A stretch of 30,709 nt of DNA, taken from NCBI GenBank assembly GCA_018668195.1, contig JABITU010000189.1:1-30709 (forward strand), read 5' to 3'. This DNA is from Tateyamaria sp. (GTDB lineage Bacteria > Pseudomonadota > Alphaproteobacteria > Rhodobacterales > Rhodobacteraceae). Made by a program: the position numbers and the translations under genes. Under the pieces are notes generated by a model. The model saw only the letters and a list, made by a program, of their open reading frames with translations. It was not told the DNA's origin and searched no databases. This document shows positions 17,694 to 26,485 of the stretch, one piece after another. Position 1 is the stretch's first letter; every line of letters begins with the position of its first letter.

Positions 17694-18302
17694 ATGATCA
17701 CTTTACACCATCTGAACAGATCCCGCTCGCACCGTATTCTGTGGCTTTTGGAGGAGATCGAAGCCCCCTACGAGGTCAAAAAATATACACGCAATGCTAA
17801 AACTAACCTCGCCCCGCCGGAACTAGCTGCCATCCATCCGTTGGGCAAGTCTCCGATGATCGAAATCGATGGGCGACTGATCACTGAAAGCGCGGCCATA
17901 ACAGAAGTAATCTGCGCCCGCTATGCACCCCAAATGGTGCCGCCTCAGAACACGCATTCGTATTCTTCACATCTTGAATTGATGCATTTTGCCGAAGGTT
18001 CAGCAATGACACCGATCCTACTGGATCTTTATGTTTCGAAACTGGGTGTGGCTGGCGAACCCCTACATCCACGGATCGCGCAGCAGCTTGATGCGCACTA
18101 TGGATATATGAACGACATGCTGCGTCCATCCGGGCACTTCGTGCTGGATGATTTGTCAGCCGTAGACATCATGCTTAGTTTCCCAGCAGAAATCGCAATG
18201 AGACAGAAACGAGCGGATGACTTTCCTCGGCTGGCCCAATTTGTTGAAGCGATCCATGCGCGCCCCGCCTATCATCGCGCAACGGCAATAGGCGCAGACT
18301 GA
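17694..18302 (+). CDS. Glutathione S-transferase family protein
   Basis: A 202-residue cytoplasmic protein with the two-domain GST layout. The thioredoxin-like N-terminal half contains LHHLNRSRSHRILWLLEEI (4-22), the cis-proline motif HPLGKSPMIEIDG (48-60) and the glutathione-binding E65-S66 in LITESAAITE. The C-terminal half is helical, ending in the typical ARPAYHRA pattern. S9 or S12 may play the role of the activating residue, as in bacterial beta- and theta-like GSTs. Its substrate is unknown. Another two enzymes follow on the same strand, starting 60 bases downstream, so it may be the first gene of a small detoxification or catabolic operon. The product of this gene could instead be a non-catalytic GST-fold protein. 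Confidence 0.9.
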   Translation: MITLHHLNRSRSHRILWLLEEIEAPYEVKKYTRNAKTNLAPPELAAIHPLGKSPMIEIDGRLITESAAITEVICARYAPQMVPPQNTHSYSSHLELMHFAEGSAMTPILLDLYVSKLGVAGEPLHPRIAQQLDAHYGYMNDMLRPSGHFVLDDLSAVDIMLSFPAEIAMRQKRADDFPRLAQFVEAIHARPAYHRATAIGAD

Positions 18303-18362
18303 CACCGCTGCTAACCACCATTTTGCGTTGCGCCAACAAGGTCGCCATGGCACCAAGTACGA

Positions 18363-19289
18363 ATGATGACATCTATCCACGGCACCCCGCTTTCCGACCT
18401 GACCTTTGGCACAATGCAGTTTGGTGGCGCAGCTGACGCATCCGAAAGCCAGGCAATGTACGATGCTGCCCGCACCGCTGGTATAACCCACTTCGACACG
18501 GCCTTTGCCTATACCTACGGTGCATCCGAGACGTTATTGAGCTCTATGATCGCGGCAGAGCGCGACAGTCTGATCATTGCCACCAAAGTCGGCTATATAG
18601 GAGGATCGGGACGCAGTAACATCCTAAGCCAATTCGCGACCTCACAAAAGCGATTGCAGCTTGATGTGGTCGACATCCTATATCTGCATCGCTTTGATGA
18701 TGACACGCCTCTGCAAGAGAGCTTTGATGCGCTCGCCACACTTAAACAGTCAGGCAAAATACGTTTTATCGGTGTGTCTAATTTCGCGGCGTGGCAAGTG
18801 ATGAAAGCACAAAGCGTTGCCGCTAACTTTGAGGTCTGCATCGACATCGTTCAACCGATGCACAGCCTTGTCAAACGTCAGTCTGAAGTCGAGATATTTC
18901 CCATGTGCGTAGATCAAGGGATTGAGATCGCGCCTTATTCACCGCTCGGCGGTGGATTGCTGACTGGAAAATACGCCAACGGCGGCACGGGTCGCCTGAC
19001 CGAAGACCACCGTTATGCCGCCCGCTACAACGTCGAATGGATGCGTAAGGCCGCCCTTGGCCTGAGCACACTAGCATCTGACCTTGGCATTCATCCTGCA
19101 ACACTTGCCGTGGCTTGGGCCATGTCACACCCCGCACGCCCGCGGCCAATCATTTCCGCGCGCTCTGTGGCACAGTTGCAGCCCTCGCTCGACGCTATGA
19201 CATTCAGCATGACGGCCGAACTTTATGACCAGATCACAGCCCTGTCGGTCACCCCAGCCCCCGCAAACGATCGGATCGAAGAGGCATGA
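18363..19289 (+). CDS. Aldo/keto reductase
   Basis: An NAD(P)H-dependent oxidoreductase of the AKR superfamily, 308 residues, (beta/alpha)8 barrel, cytoplasmic. The catalytic tetrad is visible: D45 and Y50 in HFDTAFAYTYG, K75 in IIATKVGY and H109 in LYLHRF. FIGVSNF and the C-terminal PIISARSVAQLQPSLDA region are typical of the cofactor-binding half. Family members reduce aldehydes and ketones or oxidise the corresponding alcohols; the pattern is closer to the general oxidoreductase (Tas/YdhF/AKR11-13-like) groups than to a named enzyme. Two adjacent ATGs (18363 and 18366) are possible starts. Its TGA overlaps the next ATG (ATGA), so both proteins are probably made together. Confidence 0.92.
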   Translation: MMTSIHGTPLSDLTFGTMQFGGAADASESQAMYDAARTAGITHFDTAFAYTYGASETLLSSMIAAERDSLIIATKVGYIGGSGRSNILSQFATSQKRLQLDVVDILYLHRFDDDTPLQESFDALATLKQSGKIRFIGVSNFAAWQVMKAQSVAANFEVCIDIVQPMHSLVKRQSEVEIFPMCVDQGIEIAPYSPLGGGLLTGKYANGGTGRLTEDHRYAARYNVEWMRKAALGLSTLASDLGIHPATLAVAWAMSHPARPRPIISARSVAQLQPSLDAMTFSMTAELYDQITALSVTPAPANDRIEEA

Positions 19290-20344
19290 CAGATGTCATC
19301 GTGATTGGTGGCGGCATCGCCGGCGTTTCTGCCGCAGCACGGCTTGCCCCCCATGCAAAGGTCACATTGATTGAAGCCGAAGATGCGCTTGGATATCATG
19401 CATCAGGACGATCTGCTGCTTTGTTTGAGGAAAATTACGGCTGCGCGTCCGTTGTCGTGCTCAATCGTGCCAGCGCCACATATCACGCCCCCTACCTCAC
19501 CCCACGTGGATTTCTGCTGGTCGGGCGCGCAGGCGAAGACGCGGCCTTTGATGCCGATCTGAAAGAACTTGCGTCGCACGAGATCAGCGTGGACGAAGCC
19601 CGTGCCCGCGTTCCTATCTTGAATGAACGGATCACCCGTGCCGCCTTTCATGACAGCGCAGTTGATATCGACACAGATCGAATGATTCAGGACTTTGCCG
19701 GAGTGCTGCGCAGGCACGGTGGACAAATCAGAACAGGTGCGCAAGTCACTGCCATTGAAGATGGACAAGGATGGACCGTCCATTGCAGCCATCAGGCCTT
19801 TCACGCCCATACGTTGGTGAATGCCGCCGGAGCATGGGCGGATCAGATTGCAATAATGGCCGGCATCATACCCATCGGTATCAATCCCTTGCGCCGCTCT
19901 ATGGCGCGCATCCCGGCACCCGGTGGTCATGATGTTTCTAAATGGCCCATCTTTTTTGGCGTTGGTGAGACGTGGTATGCCAAGCCTGATGCGGGCAGTT
20001 TGCTTGTGTCTCCGGCCGACGAAGATCCTGTTGAGCCACATGACGCGTGGGCCGACGACATGGTGCTGGCCCAAGGGCTAGACCGCTATGCACAGCACGT
20101 AACCGAACCGGTCAAGCGGGTCGAAACGACTTGGGCCGGTTTGCGCAGCTTTGCCCCGGACCGAACCCTCGTCCTCGGACCTGATCCAGCACACCCGAGC
20201 TTTATATGGTGCGCAGGTCAAGGGGGGTACGGCTTTCAAACGGCTCCGGCCGCCAGCCAACTGGTCGCAGATCTTGCGTGTGGTCACCAACCCGAGGTCG
20301 ACCCCAGCATTGTCCGGGCACTATCACCAAGCAGATTCGCATAG
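19286..20344 (+). CDS. FAD-dependent oxidoreductase, DAO family
   Basis: A 352-residue flavoprotein of the D-amino-acid oxidase/glycine oxidase superfamily. The FAD site GGGIAGVSAA is at residues 8-17, followed by the acidic ribose-binding end of the second beta strand (LIEAE) and a GYHASGRSAALFEENYG segment. NAAGAWADQIA in the middle and CAGQGGYGFQTAPAASQL near the C-terminus are characteristic. DAO proteins oxidise amino acids or N-methylated amines, or 2-hydroxy acids in some branches; the GRSAALF segment resembles the hypothetical glycine oxidase-like proteins of roseobacters. The start overlaps the aldo/keto reductase stop by four bases. It is convergent with the DMGDH-like gene at 20494-22995, with repeat copy 3 between them. 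Confidence 0.9.
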   Translation: MTDVIVIGGGIAGVSAAARLAPHAKVTLIEAEDALGYHASGRSAALFEENYGCASVVVLNRASATYHAPYLTPRGFLLVGRAGEDAAFDADLKELASHEISVDEARARVPILNERITRAAFHDSAVDIDTDRMIQDFAGVLRRHGGQIRTGAQVTAIEDGQGWTVHCSHQAFHAHTLVNAAGAWADQIAIMAGIIPIGINPLRRSMARIPAPGGHDVSKWPIFFGVGETWYAKPDAGSLLVSPADEDPVEPHDAWADDMVLAQGLDRYAQHVTEPVKRVETTWAGLRSFAPDRTLVLGPDPAHPSFIWCAGQGGYGFQTAPAASQLVADLACGHQPEVDPSIVRALSPSRFA

Positions 20345-20431
20345 ACGCAATGCCCGCAACTGTACGCTATGCGATGCCTTGGCCGATCTTTCTATAGATC
20401 TTTACGAAATACCTGACACTTCGCGCATCAT

Positions 20432-20497
20432 CTAACGCTTTGGAAGCTTTTGTTTAGGCAGCGTTAGGGGATTCAAGTTTTTCACATAACGCTTTAA
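20432..20497 (+). repeat. Dispersed repeat copy 3 with three regularly spaced motifs
   Basis: TAACGCT (20433-20439), AGCGTTA (20460-20466) and TAACGCT (20487-20493) alternate in orientation with exactly 20 bases between neighbours. The first pair extends to a perfect 8-base inverted repeat (CTAACGCT/AGCGTTAG). The part 20456-20496 matches copy 1 at 35 of 41 positions. The right end supplies the stop codon of the minus-strand gene. The middle arm can pair with either outer arm, so two mutually exclusive hairpins are possible. Confidence 0.75.
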
Positions 20498-22995
20498 CCG
20501 TCCTTACGGATCACCTCATTCTTGGGATCATAGGGGCTGTCCTGCACCACCTCGGCATCCCACAGCTTGTCCTGCATTTTGACCTTTAGTTTGGTGCCTG
20601 CTACCGCCAAATCTGGCGTCACGTACCCCATGCCAATCGACTTTCCGAATGCCACCGAATAGCCACCCGATGTGAGACGCCCTACGCGCATCTCACCATG
20701 ATATAGCACCTCGCGCCCCCAAGGGTCTGCATCCTCTGGCCCGTCAATCAGCACGGTAACACATTTCGAACGTACGCCGATGGCCTCCATCGCGGCTTTG
20801 CCATGGAAGTCTTTCGACAGGTCGACGAAGCGGGGCAGGTCGGCCTCAAGCGGGGTGGCATCGCGGCCCAGCTCGGTGCCGAAGGCGCGATAAGATTTCT
20901 CCTGTCGCAACCAGTTCTGCGCACGCGCGCCCACCAGCTTCATGCCATGCGGCGCGCCAGCAGCAAGCAATTGATCCCAAAGATAATTTTGCATTTCAAT
21001 CGGGTGATGCAGCTCCCAACCCAATTCTCCAGTATACGCCACGCGGATGGCGCGAACGGGGCACATCCCAAGTTCGATGTTGCGCATGGTGAGCCATGGG
21101 AAGCGCTTGTTTGACAATACGGTTGAAGGATCGGCGTCCTTCACAATCGCGTTCAAAACATCCCGCGATTTCGGCCCGGCAATAGCGAAAACACCCCATT
21201 GTGTTGTGACATCGTGACACTCGATATAGCCAAATTCGGGGGCTTTATCCTCGATCGCCTTGCGCAGGTAATCGCTGTCATAGGCTGTCCAGGCACCAGC
21301 CGAAACAAGGTAGTATTCATCGGCTGCGATCCGCACGATGGTGTATTCCGTCCGTGTCGTTCCCGCGCCCGTCAAAGCATAGGTAAGGTTGATGCGGCCC
21401 ACGGATGGCAGCTTGTTGCAGGTGAACCAATCAAGAAAACGGGTCGCACCGGGCCCTTTGACCACATGTTTGGTAAAGGCGGTGGCGTCGATCAGCCCTA
21501 CACCTTCTCGGATCGCTTTTGCTTCTTCCACAGCATATGGCCACCAGCCACCACGGCGAAATGACCGGCTGTCATGGTCAAAGTTCTCAGGTGCGTCCAG
21601 GGGCCCGTAATAGTTTGGCCGCTCCCAACCATTCACAAATCCGAACTGTGCACCCAGTGCATCCTGCCTGTCATAAGCCGGCGCGGTGCGCAATGGGCGG
21701 CACACAGGCCGCTCTTCATCCGGATGGTGCAGAATGTAAACGTGCTCATAACATTCCTCGTTCTTGCGGGCTGCAAACTCGGTTGTCATCCAATCGCCAT
21801 AACGCTTGGGGTCCAGCGAGGCCATGTCGATTTCCGCCTCTCCCTCAACCATCATCTGCGCAAGGTAATAGCCCGTACCACCAGCAGCCGTAATGCCAAA
21901 GGAAAATCCTTCTGCAAGCCACATGTTGCGCAAACCAGGGGCCGGGCCGACAAGCGGGTTGCCATCGGGCGTATAGCAGATCGGACCGTTGAAATCGTCC
22001 TTCAGACCGCTCTCTTCGCAAGACGGAATCCGGTGGATCATCGCCATGTATTGCTCTTCGATCCGCTCAAGGTCCAACTGGAACAGATCTGCGCGGAAAC
22101 TATCCGGAACACCGTATTCAAAGCGCGCGGGTGCGTTCTTTTCATAGACTCCAAGGATCCAGCCACCGCGCTCCTCTCGGACATAAGATTGCGCATCCGC
22201 ATCACGAATGACCGGGTGTTCAACGTTTCCCTGCGTGCGGAATTCAACCAATGCCGGGTCTTGTTCCATAACGATGAACTGATGCTCAACAGGGATCGCT
22301 GGTATCTTTATGCCCAGCATCTTTGCCGTTCGTTGTGCGTGGTTACCGCTTGCCGTGACAACATGTTCTGCGGTTATCACGATTTGTTCATCCGACGGGA
22401 TCAGGTTGCCGCCTTTTTCCACCATCTTGGTCGCAGTCACATCCCATGCCGACCCGTTCCAATGAAATGCATCCACCTGCCACTTACGCTCGATCAAAAC
22501 ACCACGCTGGCGCGCCCCCTTGGCCATGGCCATCGTCACATCCGCAGGATTAATATAGCCGTCCGTCTGATGATAAAGCGCACCCTTCAAATCATCGCTC
22601 CGGATCAATGGCCACTTCGCCTTGATCTCGTCCGGGGTCATCAAAGTGTAAGGCACGCCACAGGTCTCGGCCGTGGACGCATAAAGCATATATTCATCCA
22701 TACGCTCGGCTGTCTGCGCCATCCGCAGATTGCCGACAACTGCGAAACCAGCGTTCAACCCAGTCTCTTCTTCAAGCGTCTTGTAGAACTTGATGGAATA
22801 GTCATGGATGTAAGTCGTCGCGTAAGACATATTAAAATAAGGCAACAAGCCGGCGGCGTGCCAGGTTGACCCGGATGTCAACTCGTCGCGTTCCAACAAC
22901 ATGACATCGTCCCAGCCCGCACGAGCCAGATGATACGCAATCGAGGTGCCGACAGCCCCACCGCCCACAACCAATGCTTTGACCTGCGTTTTCAT
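20494..22995 (-). CDS. Dimethylglycine/sarcosine dehydrogenase-like FAD-GcvT fusion protein
   Basis: An 833-residue fusion enzyme expected to oxidatively demethylate an N-methylated amino acid such as dimethylglycine or sarcosine, passing the one-carbon unit to tetrahydrofolate. The N-terminal DAO domain has VVGGGAVGTSIAYHLARAG (9-27) and SGSTWHAAGL (41-50); H46 corresponds to the histidine that carries covalent FAD in DMGDH and sarcosine dehydrogenase. GCV_T domains follow from about residue 430, including GWELHHP and a C-terminal KSIGMGYV region. I chose the ATG at 22993-22995 because GGAAGGGAA lies just upstream and MKTQVKALVVGGGAVG is the family start. The TAA stop lies within repeat copy 3. 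Closest named enzyme is uncertain, so no symbol is given. Confidence 0.9.
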   Translation of the reverse strand: MKTQVKALVVGGGAVGTSIAYHLARAGWDDVMLLERDELTSGSTWHAAGLLPYFNMSYATTYIHDYSIKFYKTLEEETGLNAGFAVVGNLRMAQTAERMDEYMLYASTAETCGVPYTLMTPDEIKAKWPLIRSDDLKGALYHQTDGYINPADVTMAMAKGARQRGVLIERKWQVDAFHWNGSAWDVTATKMVEKGGNLIPSDEQIVITAEHVVTASGNHAQRTAKMLGIKIPAIPVEHQFIVMEQDPALVEFRTQGNVEHPVIRDADAQSYVREERGGWILGVYEKNAPARFEYGVPDSFRADLFQLDLERIEEQYMAMIHRIPSCEESGLKDDFNGPICYTPDGNPLVGPAPGLRNMWLAEGFSFGITAAGGTGYYLAQMMVEGEAEIDMASLDPKRYGDWMTTEFAARKNEECYEHVYILHHPDEERPVCRPLRTAPAYDRQDALGAQFGFVNGWERPNYYGPLDAPENFDHDSRSFRRGGWWPYAVEEAKAIREGVGLIDATAFTKHVVKGPGATRFLDWFTCNKLPSVGRINLTYALTGAGTTRTEYTIVRIAADEYYLVSAGAWTAYDSDYLRKAIEDKAPEFGYIECHDVTTQWGVFAIAGPKSRDVLNAIVKDADPSTVLSNKRFPWLTMRNIELGMCPVRAIRVAYTGELGWELHHPIEMQNYLWDQLLAAGAPHGMKLVGARAQNWLRQEKSYRAFGTELGRDATPLEADLPRFVDLSKDFHGKAAMEAIGVRSKCVTVLIDGPEDADPWGREVLYHGEMRVGRLTSGGYSVAFGKSIGMGYVTPDLAVAGTKLKVKMQDKLWDAEVVQDSPYDPKNEVIRKDG

Positions 22996-23131
22996 TGCGT
23001 GATTCCCTTCCACGAATTCTGACCATGTTCTAAGCGAACGTTGCAAAAAACGTACCAGCCACCCGACCGCTCACGGCAAAAAAACGACGTCCCATAAGCT
23101 CAACTTCATCTTGCCAGATAAACTCCGGGGT

Positions 23132-23148
23132 TTGGGGCAGCGCCCCAA
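23132..23148 (-). terminator. GC-rich hairpin between two minus-strand genes
   Basis: TTGGGGC (23132-23138) pairs perfectly with GCCCCAA (23142-23148) around three bases. It lies 49 bases after the stop of the FAD-linked oxidase gene. No T-tract follows on the minus strand, so it may be a weak or factor-dependent terminator, or an RNA-stabilising hairpin. Confidence 0.4.
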
Positions 23149-23196
23149 GACCACGTGTCAGCGCAAATGAACCGTGTCGCGCGCAAGCGCGTCCAT

Positions 23197-24600
23197 TCAA
23201 CGGCTGAAAATCTTACCCGGGTTCATGATGTTTTGCGGGTCCAGCGCACCCTTGATAGCGCCCATGAATTCCGTCGTAGCCCCGAGTTCTTTGATCAGGT
23301 AAGGTATCTTGCCTTGACCAATCCCATGCTCGCCGGTGCAGGTCCCATCCATGGCGATAGCCTGATCAGCCAGCCATGCAACAAACGCTTCGGCCCGCGC
23401 TACTTCTTCCGCGTTGTCCATATCAATGAGAACAAGGCAATGGAAATTACCGTCGCCCACATGTCCGACAATAGGCGACAAAAGGTCCAGTTCCGCAGCC
23501 TTGGCCTGCGCCCCCGTTACCGCTTCGGCCAGACGCGAAATCGGCACACACACATCCGTCGAGATCCCCTGCGCCCCCGGACGCAATTGCAACGCCGCCC
23601 AATATAGATCATGACGAGCCTTCCACAGCTTGTTGCGCTCTTCGGTACTGGTGGTCGCGGCAAAATCCGTGCCTCCCATGTCTTCGGCGATCGTGGCAAA
23701 CATCTCAGTTTGCTCTTCGACCCCGCGATCTGACCCATGGAACTCCAAAAGCAAAAGCGGCACCTCAGGCAACGCCAGATTAGAATAAGCGTTGGCCGCT
23801 CGCACATTCAGTTCGTCCATCAGCTCAATTCGCGCCACCGGAATGCCGTACTGGATCGTCGCCATCACGGCTTGACAGGCAGCGTCGATCGACGGGAATG
23901 ACATGCGCGCTGCGCTGGTCGCCTCGGGAATTCCTTGCAATTTCAGCGTGATTTCGGTGATCAATCCCAAAGTGCCTTCTGATCCGACCAACAGTTGCGT
24001 CATGTTATATCCGGCAGATGTTTTTTTGGCTCGTTGGGCGGTACGAATGATCTGCCCATCGGCCATTACTGCTTCCAACGCAATAACGTTGTCCTTCATC
24101 GTACCATAGCGAACCGCGTTGGTGCCCGATGCGCGCGTGGATGCCATCCCTCCAAGGGACGCATTTGCACCAGGATCAATTGGAAAAAACAGCCCACGAT
24201 CACGAAGGTGGACGTTCAGCTGCTCGCGTGTCACGCCCGGCTGCACCACACAATCAAGGTCTTCTGAATGCACGGCCAAAATCTGGTCCATTTGACTCAG
24301 ATCAACTGAAATGCCGCCTGCAGGCGCATTGACATGTCCCTCCAGCGACGTGCCCGTTCCGAACGGGATAACCGGCACCTTATGTGTCGCACAGACCTTT
24401 ACGATATCTGAAACTTCTCGGGTCGAGCGCGGAAAGACCACTGCATCGGGCGCCTGTGGTTTGATCCACGTTGTCGTATGCGCATGTTGATCACGCACTG
24501 CTTGACCGGTTTGAAAGCGATCACCAAATTGTTGCTTCAGCACTCCCAATGCTGTTGCGATGCCCTCTTCATTGCGCGGTAGGTCTGTAGCCTGTGCCAT
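23197..24600 (-). CDS. FAD-linked oxidase, D-lactate dehydrogenase (GlcD/Dld) type
   Basis: A 467-residue flavoprotein that oxidises a D-2-hydroxy acid (D-lactate, glycolate or D-2-hydroxyglutarate are the usual substrates) with electrons going to a cytochrome or the quinone pool. The FAD_binding_4 domain spans about 45-185, with PFGTGTSLEGH (79-89) and PGANASLGGMASTRASGTNA (143-162); the FAD-oxidase C domain carries GHVGDGNFHC (379-388), CTGEHGIGQGK (421-431) and the end DPQNIMNPGKI. GHxGDGNxH includes likely metal-binding His residues of this family. Start at 24600 follows AAAGAGGAAAACCAT. It begins 30 bases after the gamma-glutamyltransferase gene stop, so both are probably cotranscribed. 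D-lactate dehydrogenase is the best name, with moderate certainty. Confidence 0.88.
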   Translation of the reverse strand: MAQATDLPRNEEGIATALGVLKQQFGDRFQTGQAVRDQHAHTTTWIKPQAPDAVVFPRSTREVSDIVKVCATHKVPVIPFGTGTSLEGHVNAPAGGISVDLSQMDQILAVHSEDLDCVVQPGVTREQLNVHLRDRGLFFPIDPGANASLGGMASTRASGTNAVRYGTMKDNVIALEAVMADGQIIRTAQRAKKTSAGYNMTQLLVGSEGTLGLITEITLKLQGIPEATSAARMSFPSIDAACQAVMATIQYGIPVARIELMDELNVRAANAYSNLALPEVPLLLLEFHGSDRGVEEQTEMFATIAEDMGGTDFAATTSTEERNKLWKARHDLYWAALQLRPGAQGISTDVCVPISRLAEAVTGAQAKAAELDLLSPIVGHVGDGNFHCLVLIDMDNAEEVARAEAFVAWLADQAIAMDGTCTGEHGIGQGKIPYLIKELGATTEFMGAIKGALDPQNIMNPGKIFSR

Positions 24601-24630
24601 ATGGTTTTCCTCTTTACAGCGCGGGTCGCG

Positions 24631-26412
24631 TCAATCACCCAGCGCAATTCCTTCGCGACGCGGATCGGCACCCCCCTGCAAACCCACGCCGATGGCGATT
24701 GCATGTAAGCCCGAATTCAAGTTGCGCAGTTTCACGTCAAACCCCATTTCTTCGAGAGCTGGGCCTAAGTCAGCGGCAGGTGTGCCTTCTTCGAGGTCAT
24801 AGGTCCCGAACCGATTAACCGCATGCGGCAGACTGACAGCTTGTTGCACGTCCATTCCCCAGTCAACATATGCAATGATTGCCTTAGCGGTATAGCCGAT
24901 AATCCGACTGCCACCAGGCGATCCGATGGCGAGCACTGGCGCACCATCCTTCATGACAATAGTCGGAGACATCGATGACCGAGGCCGCTTGCCGGGTGCC
25001 AGTGCATTGGCAATAGCCACGCCGTCCCGGTGCGTGCGAAAACTGAAATCAGTCAATTCATTGTTGAGCAGGAACCCATGCACCATCAACCGAGAGCCAA
25101 ACACGTTTTCGATGCTTGTCGTCATTGATGCCACGTTACCATAGCTGTCGACAATCGAAATGTGTGAGGTTGACGGCAGCTCAATGCTTTCACCGTCCGC
25201 CCAAAGCAGCGCGTGATCAAAGGTTGGCTGCCCCGGTGCAACAGGCCCGAGCGCGCTTTCACCCTTTAGCGCGGCCGCACGTGTCCTCAGATAAGCCGGA
25301 TCCATCAGCCCTTTGGTTGGCACTGGCACAAAGTCACTGTCGGCTATAAACCGCCCCCGATCCGCAAAGGCCAGCCGCGACGCGTCTCCGATCAGGCGCC
25401 AGCTTTTGGCGCTGTCTGGGCCGAGACTGGCCAGATCATAGCCCTCGAGCATGCCTAGGATTTGCCCTACTGTCAGCGCCCCCGACGACGGCGGGCCCAT
25501 CCCACAAACATCGTGATCACGGTAAGCTGCGCAAATGGGCGCACGTTCCTTGACCTGATAAACCGCCAGGTCAATCTCCGATAGCACACCGGGATTATCG
25601 GTTAGATTCTGCACGGTCGTAACGATATCTTGCGCGATTTGGCCAGTGTAAAACGTCTCTGAGCCGTTCTTGGACAGCATCCGCAACGTATCGGCATAGG
25701 CCTGATTTTGTAGCAATGTGCCTTCGGCAATCGGAACGCCCTCCGGTAAGAAATATTGCGCAGTTACAGGGTGGCGGACCAATCGCTCGGCATCTCGTGA
25801 TACCAGACCTGCCAACCGGGGCGACACTTGGAATCCGTCTTCCGCAAGAACGATGGCTGCGTCAAATAAGCTCGCCCAGCGTTGTTTGCCCCAGCGGCGA
25901 TGCATCTCGCCCAACAAAGCAGGTGTGCCCGGCGTGCCCACCGAACGCCCTCCGATAACCGCATCAAAAAAGCGCATCGGCGCACCATCAACGTCTTGAA
26001 AGAGCTGCGGCGTGGCGGCCAGCGGCGCGGTCTCGCGCCCGTCCAGCGTTGTGAGCGATGATCGCACTGCATCATACCAGACCAAAAACGCGCCACCACC
26101 CAACCCAGAAGATTGCGGTTCCACCAGCCCAAGCACGGTCTGAACCACCACCATTGCATCCGCGGCCGTGCCACCTGCGGCAAGAATGTCTGTCCCGGCT
26201 TGCACCGCCAATGGGTGCGCTGCTGAAACCATATAGCTTTGCGCAACAACTGTCTGACCCGCTGCCTTGGCCCTCAGAGAGGCAGCAACCACATCGGATT
26301 GCGCAGCCAGCTGTCCCGTCGTTGCGGCCTCTGGCTGCACCGCATCCGCTGCCTGCTGGGCCGATGCTTTTATTGAGATTAGAATGCATACAACGATCAA
26401 GACATATCGCAT
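24631..26412 (-). CDS. ggt: Gamma-glutamyltransferase, secreted
   Basis: A 593-residue Ntn-hydrolase proenzyme that cleaves or transfers the gamma-glutamyl group of glutathione and related compounds in the periplasm. Residues 1-18 are a signal peptide (MRYVLIVVCILISIKASA). The proenzyme would self-cleave before T415 in STSHISIVDSYGN (414-426), giving a large and a small subunit. GSPGGSRII (497-505) provides the oxyanion-hole glycines, and FLLNNELTDFS (447-457) the donor-binding loop. SGLGGGAFLVWYD and DGRETAP in the large subunit are standard. It starts with ribosome site AAGGAGAAACT. It lies between a 2-hydroxyacid dehydrogenase gene upstream and the FAD-linked oxidase gene downstream, likely one transcript. 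A hydrolytic rather than synthetic role seems likely. Confidence 0.93.
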   Translation of the reverse strand: MRYVLIVVCILISIKASAQQAADAVQPEAATTGQLAAQSDVVAASLRAKAAGQTVVAQSYMVSAAHPLAVQAGTDILAAGGTAADAMVVVQTVLGLVEPQSSGLGGGAFLVWYDAVRSSLTTLDGRETAPLAATPQLFQDVDGAPMRFFDAVIGGRSVGTPGTPALLGEMHRRWGKQRWASLFDAAIVLAEDGFQVSPRLAGLVSRDAERLVRHPVTAQYFLPEGVPIAEGTLLQNQAYADTLRMLSKNGSETFYTGQIAQDIVTTVQNLTDNPGVLSEIDLAVYQVKERAPICAAYRDHDVCGMGPPSSGALTVGQILGMLEGYDLASLGPDSAKSWRLIGDASRLAFADRGRFIADSDFVPVPTKGLMDPAYLRTRAAALKGESALGPVAPGQPTFDHALLWADGESIELPSTSHISIVDSYGNVASMTTSIENVFGSRLMVHGFLLNNELTDFSFRTHRDGVAIANALAPGKRPRSSMSPTIVMKDGAPVLAIGSPGGSRIIGYTAKAIIAYVDWGMDVQQAVSLPHAVNRFGTYDLEEGTPAADLGPALEEMGFDVKLRNLNSGLHAIAIGVGLQGGADPRREGIALGD

Positions 26413-26485
26413 CAGTTTCTCCTTGGCCCAGACAAGGTTTTATCGCTAAGAGCCTTGCCTAGAAAATACGTCGTTTCCCGCAGGG

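Noticed and set aside
21574..22869. Plus-strand reading frame (431 codons) opposite the DMGDH-like gene
   Set aside because: It is antisense to a protein with clear FAD and GcvT motifs; the translated product is rich in His and Arg with no recognisable domain.
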